Assembly (NCBI GenBank): GCA_016742295.1
Contig: JACVCA010000076.1
Location: 1-6,479, forward strand
DNA: 6,479 nucleotides
Direction of reading: 5' to 3'
Source: Alphaproteobacteria bacterium
Lineage (GTDB): Bacteria; Pseudomonadota; Alphaproteobacteria; JAGOMX01
Shown in pieces: positions 1 to 4,915 of the stretch; positions within the stretch are counted from its first letter, which is position 1; each line of letters begins with the position of its first letter. Position numbers and translations under genes: made by a program. Below the pieces are notes generated by a model. That model saw only the letters and a program-made list of their open reading frames with translations, was not told the DNA's origin and did not search any database.

Positions 1-1
1 G

Positions 2-274
2 TATTACCTTGCTCAACATAACCTTGCGATTGCTTATGAAGAAGGTAATGGCATTGCACAAGATTTAATAGAGGCGTATGTTTGGATAACCTTAGCAGAA
101 GAAAATAGCCGTAATCTCAAAATTTCTCCTGATCGGCGCCAAGAAATCCAAGCTACCATGGAAAGAATTGAATCTGAACTAACCAAGGAACAACTTAAAG
201 AAGCTCTTATGAAGCTTGAAAATTACCGCACAACAATTCTGGTTATACCAGCAACAAGGCAACCTTTATTTTAA
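2..274 (+). CDS. Sel1-like repeat protein, C-terminal part (5' end outside window)
   Basis: The frame is open from the left edge and ends in TAA at 272-274, giving the last 90 residues. Residues 4-35 form one Sel1-like repeat, with AQHNLAIAYEEGNGIAQDL followed by EAYVWITLAEEN: the family's A-x-x-x-LA-x-x-Y-x-x-G-x-G-V-x-x-D helix pair and the A-x-x-W-x-x-x-A second helix. A charged amphipathic stretch follows, including SELTKEQLKEAL, which resembles the C-terminal helix that often closes alphaproteobacterial Sel1 proteins. Sel1 repeats are alpha-solenoid protein-protein interaction units. In host-associated bacteria they are common in envelope and effector proteins, but no signal peptide can be judged because the N-terminus is missing. 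It is the only recognisable plus-strand gene here. The fold is fairly certain; the partner and function are unknown. Confidence 0.85.
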   Translation, partial: YYLAQHNLAIAYEEGNGIAQDLIEAYVWITLAEENSRNLKISPDRRQEIQATMERIESELTKEQLKEALMKLENYRTTILVIPATRQPLF

Positions 275-761
275 GGGAATTATTTTGGGTAAGGTAGAGA
301 AGTAAGAAAAGAAGAAAATTTATTAATTACCATGCTGGTTTCCTCTCGCTCATACTTCTCACTTACTCCAATAATCAACAATATTGGATAAAAATAAATG
401 TTAATTTTTTCCTTGTATTGATGTTACATCTTGCAATGATTGGATGCAGGAGCTCAAAGCGAGCCAGCTAACCCTACGCCTCTTTCCTAAATTAATTTCC
501 ATAAGATGTGTAAAAAATAAATACTCAACGATCGATATGAAGAGGTACTAAGATCAAGGCATTTACCCTTCTAAACAAGGGCAAAAATCTTATTTATTTA
601 TCCTCATTTATGAAAGGACAAGAGGAACTAAAGAATCAAAGTAAGCCTGCTGGTACTAGCGCTCATGTACCCCAAGATTTAACTATAAGTTCAGCCCTCA
701 TTGCGGAACATGAATTTAGTTCATCGTAAAGCTTAAATCCAAAATAATAGGAATTAATAAT
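275..761. other. Gene-poor AT-rich stretch with short decayed-looking ORFs
   Basis: No protein gene of normal size is visible on either strand. The longest plus-strand opening runs from 541 to a TAA at 727-729. Its only ATG is at 610, which would give 39 residues beginning MKGQEELKNQ and ending in three serines. The upstream sequence has no Shine-Dalgarno motif, so this could be a decayed gene end or chance. At 421-471 a 16-residue frame containing LAMIGCRSS looks like the end of a lipoprotein signal with its lipobox cysteine, but it stops at once. An 8-bp inverted repeat (GAGAAGTA at 297-304, TACTTCTC at 353-360) lies just after the Sel1 gene and has no T-tract. I see no tRNA, IS or CRISPR. 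Confidence 0.5.
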
Positions 762-815
762 TTTAAGTTTGAGCAGGCCTAAAGAAACTATAAGGCTTTA
801 AGCTCAACTCTTAAA
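762..815. repeat. Long imperfect inverted repeat (18 paired bases)
   Basis: Three stem segments stack in order. TTTAAG (762-767) pairs with CTTAAA (810-815), TTGAGC (769-774) with GCTCAA (802-807), and AGGCCT (775-780) with AGGCTT (793-798, one G-T wobble). The loop is 12 bases (781-792), with small asymmetric bulges at 768/808-809 and 799-801. As RNA it would be the largest hairpin in the intergenic region. No T-tract follows on either strand, so it is not an intrinsic terminator. It may be part of a structured RNA, a protein-binding palindrome, or chance in AT-rich DNA. Confidence 0.45.
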
Positions 816-875
816 CATTTCCTATTCAATGTTTTGAAGCTATGTATAGTATGACAAAATAGTATATATAGTAAT

Positions 876-902
876 TAGTTAATCTTATCAACTGATTAAC
901 TA
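876..902. repeat. Perfect 9-bp inverted repeat
   Basis: TAGTTAATC (876-884) and GATTAACTA (894-902) are exact reverse complements separated by nine bases. Five bases further on lies a second palindrome, TGCATA (907-912) with TATGCA (918-923). Neither is followed by a T-run. They sit 42-90 bases upstream of the candidate small RNA and could be operator-like binding sites for it, or stems of a longer transcript. The sequence is very AT-rich here, so chance symmetry is possible. Confidence 0.4.
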
Positions 903-964
903 TTAATGCATAGCTAATATGCAAAGTGTTTAATTGATATTTTATATCGGAAATTTTAATTTAT

Positions 965-1066
965 GAGTTACTTAACTCTCAGGGTCTTTTTATAAGATCC
1001 TTCGTCTCCCAGACGTAAAACCTCCCTGTTAAACTTAGGCCGGATGAAAATCCGGCCTCTTTTTTT
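965..1066 (+). ncRNA. Candidate small regulatory RNA with four consecutive hairpins
   Basis: Four stem-loops follow each other on the plus strand. H1 is GAGTT/AACTC (965-978, loop ACTT). H2 is AGGGTCTT/AAGATCCT (981-1001, 8 bp with one wobble, 5-base loop). H3 is CGTCT-CCC-AGACG (1003-1015). H4 is the terminator hairpin at 1037-1058 with its T-tract. H1-H2 and H2-H3 are only two and one bases apart, an arrangement hard to explain by coding or chance. The motif CUCCC occurs in the H3 loop region (1006-1010) and again in the open linker as CCUCCC (1021-1026), the latter flanked by a 3-bp AAC/GTT stem. Such C-rich, anti-Shine-Dalgarno motifs in loops are known in alphaproteobacterial sRNAs, for example the CcsR/cuckoo group. 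No protein gene precedes the terminator within 690 bases. The promoter is uncertain: TTGATA at 934-939 with a weak -10 near 955-962. The 5' end is therefore a guess, and the RNA could start further upstream. Confidence 0.5.
1037..1066 (+). terminator. Strong rho-independent terminator
   Basis: AGGCCGGAT (1037-1045) pairs perfectly with ATCCGGCCT (1050-1058) around a GAAA tetraloop, and seven T follow at 1060-1066 after one C. This is a textbook plus-strand intrinsic terminator and by far the most GC-rich stem of the intergenic region. The minus strand has no matching T-run, so it works in one direction. It implies a plus-strand transcript arriving here, either the candidate small RNA or, less likely, read-through from the Sel1 gene about 760 bases upstream. 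Confidence 0.93.
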
Positions 1067-1380
1067 GCTCCTTGCTTCCTTACCAGTCCTTAAACTTCAT
1101 AAAATGGCCATTGTGCTTCCTCTCTTGCAATTAAACCTACTCCATAGTAACCCCATGTAAAACTACCTCTATTTTACAAGGACTATACGAAAAATAAGCT
1201 TTTTAGCGCGAGGATGATAAAATAGAAAGTATATTTCCTGGCAGTGCAGCGTTTTTTCATCAAAGCCGAAAGAAGGAAGATAGGCGCAGAGACAACGCAA
1301 AGTACAAAGCTAATATGAAATAATAAGGCTATTATGAAGAAAAGGAAAGCCTTACTATAATAAAGCTAACTTTGTTAATA
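1067..1380. other. Intergenic stretch, no convincing gene
   Basis: Nothing of normal gene size is open on either strand. A minus-strand frame (1260 down to 1183, 25 residues) begins MKKRCTARK and continues as a mostly hydrophobic, membrane-like segment, but it has no clear ribosome binding site. A 19-residue minus frame starting at 1156 does have AGAGGT eight bases upstream, but it resembles nothing. A 7-bp inverted repeat (TAAGGCT at 1324-1330, AGCCTTA at 1348-1354) has a 17-base loop and no T-tract. The sequence around 1306-1342 contains an imperfect direct repeat (about 14 of 18 bases). Confidence 0.5.
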
Positions 1381-1412
1381 AGAGTTTTTATTTTGCTAAA
1401 ATAAAAAGCTCT
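1381..1412 (-). terminator. AT-rich terminator-like hairpin after rpoZ
   Basis: AGAG (1381-1384) plus TTTTTATTTT (1385-1394) pairs with AAAATAAAAA (1398-1407) plus CTCT (1409-1412). Only G1408 is bulged, and the loop is three bases. It lies 22 bases beyond the rpoZ stop codon. The stem is long (14 bp) but AT-rich, and on the minus strand it continues into TTATTAAC rather than a pure T-run. It may therefore end the rpmJ-rpoZ transcript only partly, or act as a 3' stabilising hairpin. Confidence 0.5.
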
Positions 1413-1434
1413 AGTTTTATGGATTCACAGTTAT

Positions 1435-1845
1435 TTAGGTTATTTGTTCTTCGAGTTCTTCTTCTAAAGCAAAGGAATTTTGATTAATATCATCAGCATC
1501 TATAATGTTAATTGATTCATCATCCAAAAGATCTTCGAAGTCTTCCTGACTTGCTGCAAAGGAAATTCCCTGCTCTTCAGAAAGCATATCTGCCATCTCG
1601 CGTTCTGTTTCATCGAGCTCAACATGTTGTCTGAACCCGTCAACTAACTCACGGCGCAATTCATCAAATGATACAGTTTCCCCAGCAATTTCTCGAAGAG
1701 CAATAACAGGATTTTTATCATTATTACGTTCAATTGTAAGCGGTGAACCTGCAGCAATATCATTTGCACGCTGCGCTGCTAACACAACTAACTCAAAGCG
1801 ATTAGGGATTTTGATAATACAATCTTCAACGGTAACGCGAGCCAT
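1435..1845 (-). CDS. rpoZ: DNA-directed RNA polymerase omega subunit
   Basis: Omega assists assembly of the core enzyme by holding the C-terminal part of beta-prime, and acts in the nucleoid. The N-terminal 75 residues are the recognisable omega fold: MARVTVEDCI at the start, then IPNRFELVVLAAQRANDI with the conserved N-R-F-x-L-V-x-x-A-x-x-R-A motif, then NNDKNPVIALREIA. Residues 77-136 form a strongly acidic tail rich in D and E. The protein has 136 residues against about 91 in E. coli; such longer acidic tails are usual in alphaproteobacteria. The ATG at 1845 is preceded by AGGT seven bases upstream. It follows rpmJ by 54 bases and is probably co-transcribed with it. A weak internal promoter (TTGATT, 18 bases, TATTAA) in the gap is possible. 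The relA/spoT homologue often found next to rpoZ is absent here. Confidence 0.97.
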   Translation of the reverse strand: MARVTVEDCIIKIPNRFELVVLAAQRANDIAAGSPLTIERNNDKNPVIALREIAGETVSFDELRRELVDGFRQHVELDETEREMADMLSEEQGISFAASQEDFEDLLDDESINIIDADDINQNSFALEEELEEQIT

Positions 1846-1877
1846 AGATTAACCTATTTAAATTAATAATGTTGAGG

Positions 1878-1898
1878 GTCTAAAAGAATCAATTAGAC
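1878..1898 (-). repeat. Small hairpin between rpmJ and rpoZ
   Basis: GTCTAA (1878-1883) and TTAGAC (1893-1898) form a 6-bp stem with a nine-base loop, one base after the rpmJ stop codon. No T-run follows on the minus strand, so it is at best an intercistronic stem that could adjust relative expression of L36 and omega. It may be chance. Confidence 0.3.
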
Positions 1899-1899
1899 T

Positions 1900-2025
1900 T
1901 TAGCCTTGACGGGCTTTAAAACGTGGATTTTTTTTATTAATAACGTAAATCCGTCCTCTACGGCGAACAACACAGCAATTTTTATCCCGAGTCTTCATGG
2001 TCTTAAGCGAATTTACAACTTTCAT
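1900..2025 (-). CDS. rpmJ: Large ribosomal subunit protein bL36 (zinc-independent type)
   Basis: bL36 is a tiny basic protein of the 50S subunit that binds 23S rRNA. This copy has 41 residues, beginning MKVVNSLKTMKTRDKN and ending NPRFKARQG, with the conserved VVRRRGRIYVINK core between. It matches the second type of L36, which lacks the CxxC...C...H zinc ligands. The adjacent cysteines at 17-18 do not form that site; position 17 is often Cys in this type. An ATG in the same frame at 2085 would add 20 residues but falls inside the promoter. The ATG at 2025 gives the family length and has AGGA eight bases upstream, so I chose it. It leads rpoZ by 54 bases, and a good promoter lies just upstream. 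Confidence 0.96.
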   Translation of the reverse strand: MKVVNSLKTMKTRDKNCCVVRRRGRIYVINKKNPRFKARQG

Positions 2026-2033
2026 CTTCAACA

Positions 2034-2037
2034 TCCT
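2034..2037 (-). promoter_or_regulatory. Ribosome binding site that fixes the rpmJ start
   Basis: AGGA on the minus strand, eight bases before the ATG at 2025. It supports the 41-residue start over the longer in-frame ATG at 2085, which lies upstream of the predicted transcript start and so could not be translated from this promoter. Confidence 0.7.
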
Positions 2038-2063
2038 GAAATTTGAATTGATATTTATGAGAC

Positions 2064-2092
2064 AAAATAACCTCTCTACCCTCACTTGTCAA
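2064..2092 (-). promoter_or_regulatory. Sigma70-type promoter for rpmJ-rpoZ
   Basis: Read on the minus strand, a perfect -35 hexamer TTGACA (2087-2092) is followed by a 17-base spacer and a -10 of TATTTT (2064-2069, four of six consensus bases). Transcription would begin near 2057, giving a leader of about 31 bases before the rpmJ ATG. It is the best promoter match in the window. The remaining gap to tatD (2093-2231) shows only weak AT-rich palindromes and no clear terminator for tatD. Confidence 0.75.
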
Positions 2093-2231
2093 TTTTTATA
2101 TGATTTCCCAAATTTTCCTTACACCCTATAATTTAACCTTTAAACTCTTATAAGCTCTTAACCTCTTTAATAAGAATTAAGGGTAATTCGGCCGCCACAA
2201 TGATGAAGCAATTTAGACTTTACTTTTAATT

Positions 2232-3002
2232 TTAAAACTTAAACAAAGTTTCAGCATTATGGGTTGTAATCTCAGCAAGTTCATCTAATGATATATCTTT
2301 TAAGTCAGCCACCATCTTAGCGGTATGAATGATAAACGCAGGTTCATTACGCTTACCGCGGTGAGGAATCGGAGCAAGATAAGGGGCATCTGTTTCAATC
2401 AACAACCGGCTCAGGGGAACTGATTTAACGACTGTCCGCAAATCCTCAGCAGTTTTAAAAGTAATAATTCCTGAAATTGAAATATAGAAGCCCAGCTCCA
2501 AAGATTCTTGCGCCAACCATTGCGTCCCGCTAAAGCAATGAATCACCCCCCGAATATGGCCTTTTCTTTGTTTTAAAAGCTCAATTGTATCGCTTTCAGC
2601 CTCTCGTGTATGGATAATTAAGGGCAGATTATACGCTTCAGCAAGTTCAATATGAGTTTGAAAAGCCTGCTTTTGTATATCTTTAGGACTATGTTCATAA
2701 TAGTAATCCAACCCCGTTTCACCAAGGGCTACAATTTTATTTTCTGTTATAAAATGTTCAAGGTGACTTTTTAACCCCCCCTTTTCAATAGCAAATTTTG
2801 CTTCATGAGGGTGTACACCCACAGACCCATAAATTTGTCTATGAGATTGAACTAAATTAATAATTTTAGGAACTTCCTCTAGATCAGTGCAAACAACGAG
2901 CATCTTAGCAACCCCTGCTTCTTTAGCGCGCGCCAAAACAAGATCTAAATCATCACGTAGCCTTTCATCATTCAGATGGCAATGGGTATCGATTAATTCC
3001 AT
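2232..3002 (-). CDS. tatD: TatD family metal-dependent deoxyribonuclease
   Basis: TatD enzymes are cytoplasmic TIM-barrel hydrolases of the amidohydrolase superfamily with 3'-5' DNA exonuclease activity, linked to DNA repair. All metal ligands expected for the family are visible: H7 and H9 in IDTHCHL, E95 in ALGETGLDYYY, H131 in IIHTRE, H155 in IHCFSG and D205 in IETDAPYLAP. The C-terminal PHRGKRNEP segment is also a family signature. The length of 256 residues is normal for a single-domain member, and nothing is missing. The ATG at 3002 overlaps the end of metG by 10 bases, so the two are translationally coupled; upstream only a weak GAG is seen. metG-tatD adjacency is common in alphaproteobacteria. 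The family is certain; which TatD paralogue it matches (the YcfH-like one typically neighbours tmk-holB) is inferred. Confidence 0.95.
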   Translation of the reverse strand: MELIDTHCHLNDERLRDDLDLVLARAKEAGVAKMLVVCTDLEEVPKIINLVQSHRQIYGSVGVHPHEAKFAIEKGGLKSHLEHFITENKIVALGETGLDYYYEHSPKDIQKQAFQTHIELAEAYNLPLIIHTREAESDTIELLKQRKGHIRGVIHCFSGTQWLAQESLELGFYISISGIITFKTAEDLRTVVKSVPLSRLLIETDAPYLAPIPHRGKRNEPAFIIHTAKMVADLKDISLDELAEITTHNAETLFKF

Positions 3003-4528
3003 TTTGGAGTCTCAACAATCCGTGGAAAGACACCTTGAGGTTCAGGCAAAACTGTTCGAGGGGTAAGCTCCCAATTCTTAAGGGCATGGAAATCGCGTTG
3101 ATCTTCAGGCACACTGAGAAAATTAAGTATCTGACTTGCAGCCTTGGGAATGATCGGGCTTGCAACGACAGCCAAATGACGAATAACATTCATCAAAACA
3201 TATAAAACCGTCTCCATCCGTGTTGAGTCAGTCTTTCGTAAGGACCAAGGTTGCTCGCTATCTATATACCGGTTGGCTTCACCTACCAATACCCAAATCG
3301 TCTCACACATCTTGCTTAAAGCTTGAACTTCAGCATACTTACGCACAATTTCCACAAGTGTGTGTGCTTGATCTAGCAACGCTTGATCAGGTGAAGTTAA
3401 TGGGCCTGGTTGCGGGATTTTTGCCCCTGCATTCCTATACACAAATGATAAAACCCGTTGGCACAAGTTTCCAAAATCATTGGCTAAATCAGCATTTGTT
3501 CGCTTAATTAAAGCAGCTTCTGAGAAATCACCATCGCCTCCAAATGGAATCTCGCGCATCATAAAATAGCGTACTTGATCTGCACCAAAACACTCAGCCA
3601 AAGCAAAAGGATCAATAGTGTTGCCTAAAGATTTAGACATTTTTTGCCCCTCATGCGTCCACCAACCATGCGCAAAAATGCGCTTGGGTGGAGTTAAACC
3701 CGCAGCCATCAAGAAAGCAGGCCAATAAACTGCATGAAAACGCAAAATATCTTTACCGACGAGATGAATGGCTTCAGGCCAATAGGCTTTGAATTCGGAG
3801 CATTCAGAGTCAGGATATCCCAGTGCCGTGATGTAATTAGCAAGTGCATCTACCCACACATACATCACATGCTTTTCATTACCGGGAACCGGGACTCCCC
3901 AATTGAATGTCGAACGGGAAATTGAAAGATCGTGCAAACCATTCTCGACAAAGCGCATGACTTCATTGCGGCGACTCTCAGGCGCTATAAAATCAGGGTT
4001 TTGTCTATAGTACTGAAGAAGTGATTCTTGCCAATCTGAAAGTTTGAAAAAATAGCTTGGCTCTTCCACCCACTCAACCTCAGCACCATTGGGTGCTTTA
4101 CCGTCAATTAGCTCGCTTTCAGCATAAAAAGCTTCATCCCGCATTGCATACCATCCTGCGAAACTTGATTCATAAATATCTCCATTTTCAGACATTTTTT
4201 TCCATAAATGCTGGGCAGACTTTTTATGCCGCTCTTCAGTCGTACGGATAAAGATATCTTCAGATAGATTGTAAGCTTTACTGAGAGCCCTAAACCTCTC
4301 TGAAACCTGATCCGCAAAAGCTTGAGGAGAGAGCCCTGCTTTCTCAGCAGACTTCTCAACCTTTTGGCCATGCTCATCGGTGCCTGTTAAAAAGGTTACC
4401 TGACGGCCATCTAAACGATAAAATCGCGCTAAAACATCGGCTGCGATACTGGTATAGACTGTTCCTAGATGTGGCTCACCATTAACGTAATAAATGGGGG
4501 TAGTGATGTAATAGGCCTTATTATTCAT
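2993..4528 (-). CDS. metG: Methionyl-tRNA synthetase
   Basis: A class I aminoacyl-tRNA synthetase that joins methionine to elongator and initiator tRNA using ATP. The Rossmann domain starts at once: YYITTPIYYVNGEPHLGT carries the HIGH-type motif as HLGT (20-23), and FLTGTDEHGQK follows. The connective region has GWYAMRDEAFY (125-135) with no cysteines, so the zinc knuckle of E. coli-type enzymes is absent. KMSKS is at 296-300, followed by LGNTIDP. The helical anticodon domain includes EANRYIDSEQPW (417-428), whose tryptophan belongs to the anticodon-recognition site. At 511 residues it lacks the C-terminal EMAP/OB dimerisation domain, as in the short alphaproteobacterial form. The ATG at 4528 has little Shine-Dalgarno match. 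It heads an operon with tatD (10-base overlap). The upstream tmk and holB often seen in alphaproteobacteria are not here. Confidence 0.98.
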   Translation of the reverse strand: MNNKAYYITTPIYYVNGEPHLGTVYTSIAADVLARFYRLDGRQVTFLTGTDEHGQKVEKSAEKAGLSPQAFADQVSERFRALSKAYNLSEDIFIRTTEERHKKSAQHLWKKMSENGDIYESSFAGWYAMRDEAFYAESELIDGKAPNGAEVEWVEEPSYFFKLSDWQESLLQYYRQNPDFIAPESRRNEVMRFVENGLHDLSISRSTFNWGVPVPGNEKHVMYVWVDALANYITALGYPDSECSEFKAYWPEAIHLVGKDILRFHAVYWPAFLMAAGLTPPKRIFAHGWWTHEGQKMSKSLGNTIDPFALAECFGADQVRYFMMREIPFGGDGDFSEAALIKRTNADLANDFGNLCQRVLSFVYRNAGAKIPQPGPLTSPDQALLDQAHTLVEIVRKYAEVQALSKMCETIWVLVGEANRYIDSEQPWSLRKTDSTRMETVLYVLMNVIRHLAVVASPIIPKAASQILNFLSVPEDQRDFHALKNWELTPRTVLPEPQGVFPRIVETPKWN

Positions 4529-4559
4529 TTCTAAACTTTCGATTTTATAAAAAATATAA

Positions 4560-4568
4560 ATTATACCA
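4560..4568 (-). promoter_or_regulatory. Extended -10 promoter for metG-tatD
   Basis: On the minus strand TGG is joined directly to a consensus TATAAT (4560-4565), matching the extended -10 form TGnTATAAT, which can work without a good -35; none is evident at the usual spacing. The start point would fall near 4553, leaving a leader of about 25 bases before the metG ATG. This implies that metG is transcribed independently of lpd. Confidence 0.65.
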
Positions 4569-4915
4569 TTTTTATGAAATAGTTTTACGTAAATATCTTA
4601 TGTTGAAATTAAACTATTGAAAAGATTTTCCATATCATTATACCCACGCAGCGGTGGATCTACAATGCTGTTTAATAATATCAACGCATTAACTACGAAC
4701 TACGATAAATTAGTATTAAATGATAATGAGCTTGCTTCTTAAGAGATTTTTGCTTGGAGAACGTCATTTTTTCGGTAAAGGCTTGACGTTTCTTATCGAA
4801 GCCCCCAATGGTGGTATCCACCTCAAACGCTACTTTGACTCTTTATATTTATTATTAGTATAAGTGCCTCAGATACTGAAAGTGAGGATGAAGAAGAGCT
4901 ATCCATATAATATAA
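4569..4915. other. Intergenic region with frame-broken coding-like fragments
   Basis: No intact gene is recognised. Plus strand: a 25-residue frame at 4665-4742 starts MLFNNINALTTNYDKL. A second frame at 4720-4863 (47 residues) contains GLTFLIEAPNGGIHLKRYF. A third frame ends at 4906-4908 with the acidic SASDTESEDEEELSI. Minus strand: a 27-residue serine-rich frame starts MDSSSSSSLS (4906 down to 4823), and an overlapping frame reads FEVDTTIGGFDKKRQAF. Any of these could be the remnant of one small gene broken by indels; I do not recognise a family. A 7-bp inverted repeat AACGTCA/TGACGTT (4760-4766, 4784-4790) and GGTGG-TAT-CCACC (4810-4822) lie within. No T-tract terminator for lpd is seen. 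Confidence 0.4.

Noticed and set aside
297..360. 8-bp inverted repeat after the Sel1 gene as its terminator
   Set aside because: The arms are 48 bases apart and no T-tract follows.
440..495. tRNA-like look of GAGCTCAAAGCGAGC and following bases
   Set aside because: No acceptor stem, anticodon arm or TpsiC arm (no GTTCRA) can be assembled.
1097..1156. 19-residue minus-strand ORF with a fair Shine-Dalgarno (AGAGGT)
   Set aside because: Too short, with no recognisable features; such matches are expected by chance.
2026..2085. Longer 61-residue version of rpmJ starting at 2085
   Set aside because: The extra 20 residues are not part of the bL36 family, and the ATG lies inside the promoter spacer, upstream of the likely transcript start.
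2157..2181. Imperfect hairpin downstream of tatD (CTTAA/TTAAG plus TCTT/AAGA)
   Set aside because: Weak AT-only stem with an internal loop and no T-run, 50 bases after the stop; not enough to call a terminator.
2968..3189. 73-residue minus-strand ORF across the tatD/metG junction
   Set aside because: It lies in another frame of two well-identified genes and matches no family.
3220..4251. Plus-strand ORFs at 3220-3507, 3734-3925 and 4057-4251
   Set aside because: All are antisense to metG, with no start signals and no recognisable domain.
4108..4377. 89-residue minus-strand ORF inside metG
   Set aside because: Out-of-frame shadow of the MetRS coding sequence.
4760..4790. AACGTCA/TGACGTT inverted repeat as the lpd terminator
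   Set aside because: About 125 bases after the lpd stop, 17-base loop, and no T-run on the minus strand.
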